Assembly (NCBI RefSeq): GCF_040712315.1
Contig: NC_134023.1
Coordinates: 70,339,889 to 70,403,888 of the forward strand
DNA length: 64,000 nt
Direction of reading: 5' to 3'
From: Castanea sativa
Lineage: Eukaryota > Streptophyta > Magnoliopsida > Fagales > Fagaceae
The translations under genes were made by a program, and so were the position numbers. How positions within the stretch are numbered: position 1 is the stretch's first letter; the number at the start of each line of letters is the position of its first letter. The notes beneath the pieces are model-generated. The model saw nothing but the letters and a program-made list of their open reading frames with translations, was not told the DNA's origin and did not search any database. Positions 22,041 to 33,751 of this stretch are shown piece by piece.

Positions 22041-22261
22041 TCTAAGGAAATTTGAAAACAAAGTTAACTCTGATTTGAATAACCAACCATTACAGGTGAG
22101 AAAGTAAGGTATGATGATTCAGCTAACAACCACGATCATTTACAAATTCAACAAAATTTTGCAAACAGGGATAAAAAAGAGAGTTCAATCTTGGGGTGAC
22201 TGACGAATTAAAACAAAATTAAACCATTGTTCAGTCACCACAGCCAGGTGACAATAGGCTA

Positions 22262-22298
22262 GCCATCTAAAAAATAAAAATAATAATAATAATAAGAA

Positions 22299-22329
<31 letters not shown>

Positions 22330-22341
22330 AAGAAGAAGAAG
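22262..22341 (+). repeat. (AAT)n/(AAG)n microsatellite
   Basis: A short AAT run followed by a longer, nearly pure AAG run, between the 71-bp array and the antisense ORF of the retrotransposon. Confidence 0.95.
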
Positions 22342-22374
22342 ATAAAACACAGGAATATCTAAAAACTTTCATGG

Positions 22375-24716
22375 CTAGACGGTCGAGCCAATCTCACAAG
22401 CAGCTGGCTGAACAGTGGGGAGAGGCAGAACTGGCGTATTACTAGTGGGCTGGGCTTCCAGAATGCTGGTAACTTCTAGATCAATAGCCTCCATGTGAGA
22501 ATCGATTTCCTGCATTAACTCCCTCAAACTACAAGTGTCATCATCACTAGCAGCAGTAGGTTTCTAGATGGGTGGAGGCTCAGGAAAGAGAATCTGCTCG
22601 ACGTTCCTCAACGGAGAGTCGTTCGGCACCCCCATGGCTTGGAGAGCAGCCATCCAGCCCTCTTGGAAATTGAGCTTCCGCACTTTATGAATGACCGACG
22701 GCAAAGTTCTTGACATCCGTAAAGCCAGCATTGTACCACTTATCTTCACATGCTTCCAAGGACGCTTTCAAGTCTTCTATCTCGTCTACTTGAGATAGAT
22801 TGAGACTTTCTGCTTGCGCCAACTTGAGCTTGGTGCTGCCTAGTTTCCCATCCAAATCAGCCAGCCTCTGCTCTACCAAAGCCCGGGCCTTCTCGGAATC
22901 CGCAGCCTTCTTCTCAGCAGTCGCTGCGGCCTTGCCCTTCTCATTTGCAGTCGCTACCGCGACTTCCTTCAATGCCCTCTCCCGATCGGCGTCCTCAGTC
23001 ATCTCCTTTAACTGTTCATTCATAATATAATATGGGCCAGTTGTGCAGCCTGAGAACACAGAAACACCCGGGTAGATGGGTTAGGTAAAAGTGTAAGTTG
23101 CCCAAGAAAAAAAATATATAAATAATAATAACAATAACAAATAAAATAAAATAAAAAAGAGAGAAAGAATGAAAACGAATAAGGAAAGTTACTGCTATAA
23201 CGTTCCATTGCAGCCGGGAAGTTAAGGACTCTACAGCAGCCTCCCCGTAGAAGCGAATGTCCTCAGGCAGTAGGAGGCCCTAGGTCAAGCTTTGGGTAAC
23301 CCGGCTTGCCTCACCTTGGGCCTAAGTCCTGATGCTGGCCGTGGCAGTAAAAGGCTCACTCCTCAGCTTAAAGATGGGCTACCAGGTTGCAGCCTGACAG
23401 GAGAAGGATGCCACATTTAAACCCAACTGAGTGGCTGGTTGGGCGGCACCACCGGGCTCCCGTATAACTATTCCCCCTGTCGGCCGGGTTGGAGGAGTTC
23501 TCGGTGGAGCGTCTCCCGGGCCCATGGATGGTTGATCGGTTGTTCGCTGCCTTTTTCGGGAGCGGGCAGGAGTGGGAGGAGGTGTCTAACTTACTAAAGG
23601 TGGTTGTTGTTGCCCCAATAGGCTGACTTCGGGCACGAAACGAGATAGGCCCATCTTTAGCCTAGTCACCATCTCGTTATCTTCTTGATCAGTCTTCGCT
23701 TCCGAGGAATTCACAGACTTGGCTGCTGCTGGTTCGGCTGTTCTGACCGGGGCTTCTGGCTCCCCAACAGGAATGTGAACTTTACGGCTTAGGGACACTC
23801 GTTTAGCCGATTCATCTCTCATTGGAGCTAGATCCTCTATTGTGGTGTACCGTACCTGGGGCCAAGATCCCGTGCTTAACCGACCTTCAAGGATGGAGGA
23901 AGAAAATTGGCGTACCGAATGTCGATATATGATAGCAACGGGCTATCCAGTAACAGAGCTAGCCCAAAAGGTTGCCACGTAGTATAGCAGGGATCACAAC
24001 TGAGGATGAGGTGTGATTCTCGGAGCTGCCCATCAGAATGCACGAATATCTCAGACCTGAGTATGAAGTTCAGGTCCCTCATGTGCAACACTCTGAGGTC
24101 TTTCATAAACCTTCCGCTTTCTGCATTGAGACCACACGAAAAATGGTTAGCTGCTATTTGGGTGAAATAATCATAAGCGCAATTAACAATTAAAAAATGC
24201 CCAGTACCGACCAACACATGGTGAAAGCGAGCAAGGTAGCTCATCGGCAAGCCAGTTGCCACGCACCCAAACAAACTCTCCTACCAAGTTTCTATTGGAG
24301 TCGGGCAGGGATGATATAAGCCGAACCCGTATGTCTCTAGTCTTTAAATAATAATTAGTTCTAATATTGCCGCACAATTTATACATAAATTTTATGTCAT
24401 GGTGGTTCAATTGCAACCCGAACATTTGATTTAGCCAGCTGACACAACTAACAACTCTATAAAAATTGGGGGGTAGTTAGTCGGGGCATAGGCCATAGAA
24501 CCTAACGGTACTTATAATGAGAGGGTCCACGGGAAATCTAACTCCACCCTCGAGTATGGACATCAATGGAAAGAACACAACGTTCGAACTAACGCCCCTC
24601 TCAAGAGCAATATCACCCTTATGAAAGTAGGCAATGTCGACATCCCTTGGGACGCCATAGACCTCTCTAAAATTGGCCAAAGCAGCCCCAGGAGTAAGGA
24701 TATGAGAGTATCCCAT
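22375..24716 (-). pseudogene. Antisense additional ORF (aORF) of the Tat-type retrotransposon, degenerate
   Basis: Transcribed opposite to pol. Starts MGYSHILTPGAALANF, continues through a globular region (GVPRDVDIAYF, LHHHDIKFMYKL-like, LISSLPDSNRNLVGEFVWV), a basic/proline-rich spacer (SRKRQRTTDQPSMGPG), a long alanine/lysine/glutamate coiled coil (22.7-23.05 kb, residues such as EKKAADSEKARALVEQRLAD), and a C-terminus with QEGWMAALQAMGVPNDSPLR ending at 22375. Several stops and frame changes break it. Antisense ORFs of this layout between integrase and 3' LTR are known in Tat/Ogre/Grande-type elements; their role is not established. Confidence 0.8.
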
Positions 24717-25173
24717 TTCTAAACTATGGAGCTAAGAAAAATTGAAAGGGACAAAGGGTAAACAAAACTTACTTTGGGCTCTAGAGAGCGATGAACTGGA
24801 GTGGAGTGTTTACGCACAGGAGAAGGATGCTCGGCAGAGAAGAGATTATAAGAGAAGGGATGTAAAAAGTGAAATAGGAAGTCAGGAGAAGTTATATATA
24901 GAGGTTAAGGCATTTAATGAGGTAGGAGGCGAGAAAAACCCCTCCCAACCCTTTTTGGTAACCGCCCTCACGCGTGCGGGTGCAGTTCACAAACCATCAG
25001 GTTATAATTACTGACGTGACAACTTGGCATAGCGCTGCTTTCAAGAAGACTTTAATAATCATCCTGTCCGCGCAGCAAATGATGCTCGAGGTTCTTGGGA
25101 GACCATCAACGCCACTTAGATTATCCTTGATTCGTTCCTAGTAATCCAACACGAATCAAGGGGGGGCTATTGT

Positions 25174-25885
25174 ACGAGACTGGGCCCTAGGCCCCATGGG
25201 CCTTGAGCCCAAGCCTCAGTATGGGACTAGGCCTCATGCCCTATAGGCCTTGAGCCCAAGCCTCAGTACGAGACTAGGTCCTAGGCCCCATGGGCCTCGA
25301 ACCCAAGCCTCGGTACAGAGATGGGCCCCAGGCCCCGTGGGCCTAGGGCCTAAACCTTGCGACGCATTATTTGGCCCTACCCCCATTTTTGGTCCATCGG
25401 CCTAGGTTTGGATGCCCTAGGGCCCAATCTGTGCACCAAAACTGAAATAAAACCTCACTAACTTAAATACCACATGTACATCCCCCCCCCCTCGATCGTC
25501 TTTAACTTGGTCAAGGATATCGTTGCCCGGAGAACCCCCATACTCGGTTGCCTAGTAGTGCCTTCGGGAATATCATTGCCAAGCGAGGTCATGATGGTGG
25601 GAATCAGTTCCAATGCCACTACCACTTTCCTACCAGAAACCCACCTAAAGATGAGAGAATTGAACCCTCATTTGCACTAGTAAGGAGAGGTAATCATGGC
25701 ACCTCCACTTACCAAGGGCTATAAATAGAAGAATGGAAGGAGCAAAAGGGGTTGGCAATGTCAAACAGAAACACAAAGAGAGGAGAGAGACTACCATAAG
25801 AAGAGGGAGAGGGACTTAGAGAAAGGGAGGAGCTCGCAGAGTCTTAAGTGATTGCATTGGTCTCAAAGTGAAGGATCACACATAG
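25174..25885 (+). repeat. 3' LTR of the Tat-type element (right end approximate)
   Basis: Follows the polypurine tract AAGGGGGGGCTAT and begins TGTACGAGACTGGGCC. Its first 190 bp hold three to four tandem copies of a GC-rich unit of about 60 bp (GGGCCTTGAGCCCAAGCCTC…). A TATA box (CTATAAATAG) lies at 25719-25728. No 5' LTR is present for comparison, so the right border is a guess between about 25860 and 25910. Confidence 0.7.
25719..25728 (+). promoter_or_regulatory. TATA box in the 3' LTR
   Basis: CTATAAATAG, a textbook plant TATA sequence, in the U3-R part of the LTR. If active, it would transcribe from the LTR rightwards into the tandem-repeat region. Confidence 0.6.
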
Positions 25886-26164
25886 TAGGAAGCTTAAAGC
25901 CCACAAAACAAATAGATTGTAAGCCCAAAAATGTTAACTACATATTTTTGGCCTGCACACTAATATATTAGCATCACAACTTGGCCCCCCCAAACCAAAA
26001 TTTCTAGCTCCGCCCTTGAACAAAAGCGCATGTAATAACAATATATGCTTTGCTTAAGATTTTAGATATAACATGTTTGAGATTTATATTTTTTAAAAAA
26101 ATAAATTCGGATTTAGAATATGTATTTTCAACCCAAAAATGTCTTTTCCCATTATGTAAGTGCA

Positions 26165-26815
26165 CAAAAGTAGATCGAAGTGGACAAAAATGGATGGAAG
26201 TGGCCAAATGGACCGAATTGGACCAAAAGAAAAAAAGTGGACAGAATGGAGAGAATAATTTTGAATGGACCGAACGGCCATACAGAACTAAAGTGGACCG
26301 AATAAGAACGAATGGATAGATTACGACTAAAGTGGAGAAAATGGATTAAAGTCGACTAAATAGGACCAATGTGGATTAAATAGGATTGAAGTAGACAGAA
26401 TGGACCGAATAGAACCAATGTGGACCACATAAAACCAAAATGGCCCGAATGACTCAAATAGAACTGAAATAGACAGAATGGATTGAATAGGACCAATGTG
26501 GTCCGAATAGGACCAAATAGAATCAATGTGGACATAATGCTTGAATAGAATTGAAATGGATAGAATGGAATGAATAGGACCAATGTAGACCGAATAGGAA
26601 CAAATAGAATCAAAGTGGACAGAATTGACCGAATAGGACCAAAGTAGACTGAATAGAACCAAAGTGGAAAGAATGGACCGAATAGGATCAATTGGACAGA
26701 ATATGACTGAAGTGGACAAAATAGGACATATGTGGACCGAATAGAATTTTATTGGACAGAATGGACCAAATAGGACCGAAGAGGATAGAATGGAAAGAAT
26801 AAAACCAATGAGGAC
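26165..26815. repeat. Minisatellite built from TGGACCGAAT / AGGACCAAAG-type decamers
   Basis: About 650 bp of degenerate direct repeats of roughly 10 bp (tggaccgaat, aggaccaatg, tggacagaat), organised in higher-order units of about 20-50 bp. A short outlier with the same words lies at 27045-27105. Open frames on the minus strand (FGPFxSIxxSI…) are translations of the repeat and not genes. Confidence 0.93.
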
Positions 26816-27199
26816 TGAATATGACTTTTGAATATATATATATCATTTTAATTGCATTTTTAGGACTCATATTTCTAATGTCTAATGTCAATTATTTGTA
26901 TTTGTTTAACTCAAAACTAAAGAGTTTAGCCAAAATATAATAAAATTCATACTTTTCAACCCAAAAATTAAGAGGAAAAAAATGAATTTTTGAGCTAAAC
27001 TTGAAAAGGCAAACAACAAAAAGAATAAATTTAAGGCTCAATTAGTCTAAAATGGATTGAAGTGGACCAAATTGGATCAAAGTAGACCTAATTGGACCAA
27101 ATAAAAAAAATTTAATTTTAGGGAGAAAAAATTATCTTCAAAAGTTTTTAGTGAAAAAAATTCTATAATATATTGCAATAAAATAATTATTTATTCTTA

Positions 27200-27860
27200 C
27201 GTATCATGTGAATCTACAGCTATTTCTCCTAATAAAGGAAAACAAGTTGTCAACTTTGTGTTTAACATTTATTTAGCTAAACGAAAAAAGAACAAAAGAT
27301 ATTCTAAAAGGATAAAAGTATTTAGGGGAAGATATTCTAAAAAGATACCATCGACAACATCCTCTAAAATATGGCTTACTTGTTTTCCTCTATTTTTTTT
27401 TGCACATCAACTCTATTTCGACACATATTAAGGAAGATAAGGAAAATTAAGAATAGCTTTTCAAACCTTTTTGAGATTGCAATCAAATATAGGAGAATGA
27501 GATAATTTTTCAAAAATATATAAATAAAGATAAACATTAACATGTTAGTCAATTTTTTTTAATGCAACTGTATGGCCAATAAATTAAATGCTAGCACTTT
27601 TTTTTTTTCAACAGTTGGCCAATAAATAAAATAATGGCAAACGGTGTAAGTCAGAGTTTATTTATAAACATTTGTATATAAATGAGTTGAAGCCTTTGAG
27701 AGATTATTCAAGTGTCAACATAGTATTGCATAATTTATCTTATATATCAATTATATAATAAAGTATGAGACATCGCAGAACCAGTTTTGAATGGGACATA
27801 TGAAAAACATGAGTATGCAAGCCGTTACAAGCTCTTAGCCTTCTTTTGCTTTCATTATGT
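27200..27860 (+). repeat. Gene-less relic of the Vps62-like duplication unit
   Basis: 27235-27480 matches the sequence upstream of the Vps62-like genes (AAAGGAAAACAAGTTGTCAA…, AGTATTTAGGGGAAGATATTC…, ACAACATCCTCTAAAATATGG). 27560-27680 matches the sequence just downstream of their stop codons (TGCAACTGT… TAGCACTTT… AATAATGGCAAACGGTGTAAGT…). 27715-27850 matches the end of the third unit at 48485-48605. The 1.5-kb gene that should lie between the first two parts is absent. Confidence 0.8.
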
Positions 27861-28224
27861 GATGTACTAAATTGTTAATAAAGAATAAAAAAACCAAAAA
27901 GTTGGTTAATCATTATAGGGGGCAGTTTTTGCGCGTAGTCACATGTCTTTTGCTGGAGGTGTGACTTTGCTGGAGGTGTGACTTTGCTAGATCCGGATTT
28001 GTTTTGGAGAGTCTAATCTAGAACTTGACATTGGACTACATAGACCAATGACTTCCATTCCATTTTTAAGCCTACAAAATAGATAAAGTCCTAAGTCGTA
28101 AAATCATGATAATGGTTTAATTAAATAAATAATATATTTAATTGAATAGTTTTGATTAAATGATTAGTTGAACATCATTATTATTTTTATTAAGTGATGT
28201 CCAATAGTAGAAAGTAATTAATTA
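27861..28224. other. Intergenic AT-rich DNA
   Basis: No gene seen. A 21-bp word, TGCTGGAGGTGTGACTTTGCT, is directly repeated near 27952-27990. Confidence 0.5.
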
Positions 28225-28510
28225 AGTGTCATATGTCCAGCAATGGGATGAGTCTAATAGTCCATATCTAGCAATTGTATAGTTCATGTTCAATATAATA
28301 AGGTATGTCCAGCAATGGTCTATGTCCAAATAATGTATGTCCAGCAATGGTTTATGTCGAAATAATACATATCCAGCTATGGTTTATGCTCTAACATTAC
28401 ACATCTAGCAGTGGTTCATGTCCAAGTAATATATGTCCAACGATAATTCATGTTCAAATAATATATATCCAACGGTGGTTTTTGTCCAAATAATATATGT
28501 CCGGTAGTGA
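28225..28510. repeat. 32-bp tandem repeat array
   Basis: The unit TATGTCCAGCAATGGTTTAT followed by GTCCAAATAATA recurs at 32-bp intervals (phases near 28305, 28337, 28369, 28401, 28433 and 28465) with increasing divergence at the edges. Confidence 0.92.
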
Positions 28511-28714
28511 GATGGATTCAATTCATTAATATATGTGTTTATTAATGAAGTATTAGTGAATCCATATTTATTAAATAGTGAGATAATATTAAAGTAATTT
28601 GCATCCAGCAATACAATGATAATAAGTTAACATGTACTTAATAATGTGATCTTGAAGATAGAGAAATTTTGACTTATCTTGTATGTTTCTGATTCCAGTT
28701 GTACAGCATCACTT

Positions 28715-30300
28715 TATTCTTTATATGATTTGTGGCTCCAGCCGTATAGCATTAATGAGCTGATAACATTCCAGTGGCAGAATAATATGAACACAACAGT
28801 ACAATGATAATAATTCAAAATATACTCAATATCATGGTTATTAATACCGTTCCGTTCTGGCCGAAATGGCCAAAATATCTCGTACTGGTGAGTAAACTGG
28901 AACAACGACCACCCCTGTTCCACCTTGGGTGGAATTTCGGCCCATTTAGGGAGTTTTGGTCCGTTTTGGTCAATACCGGCATAAATCTTTGGCATTTTCC
29001 CCTGAATTTAGTGTCCGACCCACTGCCTTACTAGAAAAGAAATATATATATATATATAAAGCTCCACTTTCTTTGTCTCTGTTTAAAATGGAGAAGAAGA
29101 AACACAAGAATGAAAAACAATAATGAAGAACAAAATGAAACAAACACAGCAGAGAAAGAAAGAATTAGAGGAAACAAAAAATAGAACAAAGGGGAGACAC
29201 CGAGACAGAGCACTGGTGAGTGGTGAGGCTCCGGACTTTTGAAAGTTGAAACTCTTGAATAAGAACACTGAGAAGTGTGTGAGACAAAGGAAATAAATGG
29301 AGTAGGTGGTAAGAGATGGAGAGGTTGACGTGGGTGGGTTTGGGAAATGGGAAAAGTTAAATCTCAAGAATGTTCTTAGCTATTAATTAGTCAACATGTT
29401 CACTTTATTTACAAAAATGCAACAAATGATTTTTTAATAACCAAATGCTAACTTTATTTGAGAATTTTTTTTAAAAGTAAATATATTAAATCCATTATAT
29501 TATATTTTTTTATATATTTATATTTATTTATTTGTAGTAATCTGAAACGGTCTAAAACGGTATACCAAAATAGACCAGTATCAAAATATTTCATTCCAAT
29601 AGACAAACCAAAACGGGTATCGAAATGGTATTCATAACATTGTTCAATATTATAATTTTAGAGATAAAAATATAATTTTAGAGATAAAAATATAATGACT
29701 TATTTTCATAGTTTGTAACTCTAGTCATATAACATTAGTGGACTTATAACATTTCAACAGAATGAGAAAATGAGTCCAGCAGTACAATATGATATTATGA
29801 GTCCTTTCATAGTGACTTTATGATTGAAAAGGAAAAATGTGTGCAACTGGAGGGAGAGAGAATATGTCTAACCGTGTGCATAGGTTGGTTAAGTTTATCC
29901 CATTTATCATGCACTTAAATGATTAGTGGACTTATAACATTTCAGCAGCGTGAGAAAATGAGTCCAGCGGTATAATATGATATTATGAGTCCTTTCATGG
30001 TGACTTTATGGTTGAAAAGGAAAAATGGGTGCAACTGGAGTGAGAGAGAATATGTCCAACCGTGTGCATAGGTTGGTTAAGTTTATCCCATTTATCATGC
30101 ACTTAAATGATTAGTGGACTTATAACATTTCAGCATCGTGAGAAAATGAGTCCAGCGGTATAATATGATATTATGAGTCTTTTCATGGTGACTTCATAAT
30201 TGAAAGTGAAAAATGGGTGCAACTAGAGGGAGAGAGAATATGTCCAACTGTGTGCATAGGTTAGTTAAGTTTATCTCATTTATCATGCACTTAAATGATT
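28715..30300. repeat. 188-bp tandem repeat array, split by an inserted element
   Basis: Three near-identical units start ATTAGTGGACTTATAACATT at 29734, 29922 and 30110 (exact 188-bp steps). A diverged partial unit with the same order of words (TTTGTGGCTCCAGC, GCTGATAACATTCCAG, ACAGTACAATGATAAT) lies at 28715-28830, on the far side of the element at 28833-29643. Confidence 0.9.
28833..29643. mobile_element. Non-autonomous DNA transposon with long terminal inverted repeats (MULE-like)
   Basis: The left end TGGTTATTAATACCGTTCCG…AAAATATCTCGTACTGGT matches the reverse complement of the right end …ACCAGTATCAAAATATTTC…GAAATGGTATTCATAACA, giving imperfect inverted ends of about 70 bp. TCAATAT lies directly outside both ends (28826-28832 and 29644-29650), part of a possible 9-bp target duplication (ctcaatatc / ttcaatatt). 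About 810 bp, no transposase. Mutator-like is my best class from the long ends and the duplication length; the exact termini are uncertain. Confidence 0.65.
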
Positions 30301-33300
30301 TCCCCCATGTAATACTTTTTTAGTTTTTTGTCAATTATGAGTGATATTGCCTTCCATGAGAAGGGCTTTTAACATTATAATTATGTTTTTCATGAAAAAG
30401 GCTTTTGTAACATGTTCTTGGAAGAGTGTTTGATATCTTTTAAGATATATAGAGATGGTAAAAAAAATATATGTTTTGTGAGATATGGTGTTTGTAATAT
30501 GTATAGGAATTATATGTAGATACTTTGTTGAATATGGATCTTGTATGTAATTACTTTGTGAGACATGGAGTTTAAAGATATATGAGATATATGGATATTT
30601 TGTGAGGAATGTGTGGATATTTTGTGAGGAATGTGTTTGTAAAATATAGGTAAGTATGAGATAGATAATATGAAGGTTAAATATAGTAAATACATAAGCT
30701 TATAGTTGCCGTTGGAGTGGTTTTTTGTGTTATGACATTGGTTATGTTATTTTCTAAGAAGAGAGGCATTGTAAGAGAAATAGAGAAAGAGATAGAGATG
30801 TGTTTATGGGCAACAAAATGATGAAGTTTCAAAATATGGGGGGGGGGGGGGTAAGAGAGGGATGGATAGTGTGTAATGGTGTGGTGAGTTGTGTGTTGCT
30901 TGGTCCTCTTTATATAGAGCCAAATATGTAACTAAGTTTGAATTAGTTGAAGGGAAAATCAGCAAATAAGGAAAGGTCTTTAGCAAAACAAGTGATTTTC
31001 TTAGTTGGTTTTTAGTTTTAACTAAAAGAAGAAATTTTGAGACTTTAATGCTGCTGGAACTACTGTTACAGCTGTCAGCTCTACAACAGTAGCTGCTGCA
31101 ACAGCTGACACTGTTGGATGATGTCATCTGAATGACATTTTTTACTGAAAGAAAATATTTAGCATTAAATTTATGGTTTGGCGGAAAATGGTAAGATAAC
31201 TTTTATGGGACCTTCCTTTTCTGGTACTGCAGCTAGAGGCTAAGGATCTTAGCTTAAAATTGTAGGATTTCTTTTATGGGATCCTTACTTCTTTTGGTAT
31301 AGCAGGTAGTTGCTGGGATTGACTATTAATGGGCAAGTGATGTCATTTTAAGGCATGTGTCAATTACCCAAGTTGCTATTGGAGTTATTACAATTGCTGC
31401 TGGAGGTACTGTAGCTTCTACTAGAGTTAAGGCAGTTTATGCTGGAACTATTGTTGGTATTTTTGGCTAAGTTTCATTTTTTGGAAAATTATATGTTTAG
31501 TCCATATATAATTTTGGTAAGTAATAGACTAGTTGGTTGATATTTGTTGAAGTTTTAGAGATGTAATTATGATCTCTTTGTGTTTTAACCAAATCTTGGA
31601 GAGCAAGGAGAGCAATTAATGCTAGATATGAGATATTAATATAGATTTAGTCATGTGCTTAGGATTTATTTAAATGAAAATAGTAATATAATTTATATGA
31701 AATAATATAATTACATTTTTAAACTTATATTATATGATGAACATTAATTTCTATGTAAAAATCATGGGGAGTTTTATTATTTTAAGTGTTATGTGATATG
31801 AGAGGCTTAACAAATATTACCTATTGCACATTGACTCGTCAGAGTTCAGGGAATCGGGGAAGACATGCCAAGCAACATGTTTTCCTTTACCAACTTTGAA
31901 CCACTGGAGCTTTACTGAACATACTTCTTGGCCCTCCAAACCACGACTCCCAAAATTCCACCGATGAGACTCATGAGTTTGGATCATGAGCCGAAAATAA
32001 GATGTTGTGCCATGAGCTTGAACTATGGGCTTTGATGAGATGATATTGTCAGAGGTTTTGGACCATGGGCTTCGACGTCATGTTGTTAATATGGCTCTTT
32101 CAGGCTTTAAAAGAAGGTTTTTCCAAAATCCATAATTTGTTGATGTAGTGTGAGTTGCCAATGAAATAAACTCTATGTCTTGTGAAAACTTTGTCCTTAA
32201 CAATCATATCTAACTTTTCTATTGGCAAAGATTGAATTTAGTCTTCTAGTGCACTAGACACGTTTATATAAATAAAAAATTTAAAGCAAAATCTATGAGG
32301 TCATTGATGGGTATGTAAATTTGACGAAAGGTTTTTTTTTTTCAATGAATTAATCTTTCATAACAACGAAAAAAAAAACCCTTAATGGATCAAAATATAC
32401 CAAAAGCTAGAAGGGGAAAAAATAGGAGAAAATAGGATTTTATGAATGGGGGGAGGGGGAGGGGGGGGGGGGGAATCATAACAAGCATAAAGTTGAACTA
32501 ATTTAATAGAGTCATACAAGAATATGAAGAGTTTGGGAAGCTAACCATGTTTCTTTTGTAAATATTTGGTAAATTTAGGGATAAAAGTATAATATTTGAG
32601 AAGTTTGGGGGAACTAACATCTTAACATATAAAGGTATATTTATTATGTTATTAGTATTGATTAACATTTCTCAAATTAATTTTACTTTCAAGTTTGTCT
32701 TTTTACTGTAATTTTCACTTTTAGTAATTTTAAAAAATTATTGGTGGTATTTCATTTTTCATTTAACTATCATGTGCATCGTATTAGCGCCTAATTTTGA
32801 TATATGATGAACTACACATTATAGAGAATCCTATTAGGGTATATATAGAGACTAGCGCATTTAGTGTTAAGTAAATATAGATGAGCTTTACACTACAATT
32901 GGGCCTTTTGGGCCACTACATAAAATATTATAAACCCAAATTTATCTCTAAAAAATGACATGCACACTTGTACTCGAATACTCATTGTCAGTTCATTTGC
33001 AATAATTCTTCCATAAAAAATGAGCTATACTCCTGTTCCATTTGTTCTCTCACTCACACTCTCTCTCCAGAAAAAAAAGGTGGGCAAATAAGTGGTAAAT
33101 AAAACTTACTTAAAATGAGTATTTATGTCACTTCATTATTTTTTAAGGCTAAAATATTAATTTTTTCCCTAAAATTTGCATGAAAATAATTTTTAGTCTC
33201 TCTAAATTATTAAAAATGTTATATTTCATGCCTTTCCATACACTCTTGGTAATTATTATGTGTCTATAAGAATGTTTAGTTTGCACCCACAATGGATCCA

Positions 33301-33751
33301 GGATTTTAGTTCAAGGGCCAAGAGAGGTCAAAATAAAGAGGTTGAAAACAAATTAATTCAAAAAAATTTCATTTATATAAGTAAAACATACTTAATTAAT
33401 TAAAAGAAGTTACTTAAACATATAAAATATACTTGATATCATGAATAAATTTTTATTCATAGAAGCATCAATGTTTATTTCTAACTATTCAAAAACAGAG
33501 TTATTAACCATTTTTTTAAAGAATATAATATTGTAAAAGAATAAAAAATAAAACAATGATAACACTGACAAATTTAGACTCTGTTAGGGTGCTAATGAAA
33601 GTTTCAATTTATTTTAGTTTTTAACTTCTTTTTGGTATTATTCATAGGTCTTGTTACACTTTTTGATATTATTCATGGATCACATTGTACTATTCAGCTA
33701 ATTTTTAATCTTTTTTTCTACACTTTCGGCAAAAAGTTTTTAATTTCAACC
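30301..33751. other. Intergenic AT-rich DNA with simple repeats
   Basis: No gene recognised. It contains a run of 14 G at 30837-30850, an alanine/serine-codon-like CTG/CAG-rich stretch near 31050-31110, a G-rich tract at 32448-32474, a segment (32640-33070) shared with 60880-61450, and one copy of the dispersed MITE-like family at about 33595-33745, into whose edge the TRIM element below is inserted. Confidence 0.5.
32640..33070. repeat. Segment duplicated at 60880-61450
   Basis: Shared words in the same order include ATTAACATTTCTCA, TTTACTTTCAA, AGAGA(A/G)(T/C)CCTA, TATATAGAGACTA, GATGAGCTTTACAC, CAATTGGGCCTTT, CTCATTGT and GCAATAATTCTTCCAT. Insertions and substitutions are frequent, so the duplication is old compared with the tandem gene cluster. 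Confidence 0.75.

Larger units (their letters stand above)
17645..25885 (+). mobile_element. 5'-truncated Ty3/gypsy retrotransposon, Tat/Ogre-type, degenerate
   Basis: Starts abruptly inside the gag end (CTYHKDKGHTTEQ at 17645) with no 5' LTR. It continues with protease, RT, RNase H, a second archaeal-type RNase H, integrase, 71-bp tandem repeats, an antisense additional ORF, a polypurine tract (AAGGGGGGG near 25158) and a 3' LTR starting TGTACGAGAC at about 25174. The second RNase H and the antisense ORF are hallmarks of the Tat branch of Ty3/gypsy. Many CAG/CAA/CGA/TGG codons read as stops, as expected from cytosine-methylation decay. The right border is approximate because I could not match it to a 5' LTR. 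Confidence 0.88.

Noticed and set aside
26327..26891. Several minus-strand frames rich in FGP, SIL and WFY
   Set aside because: They are translations of the decamer minisatellite, which has no stop in some frames.
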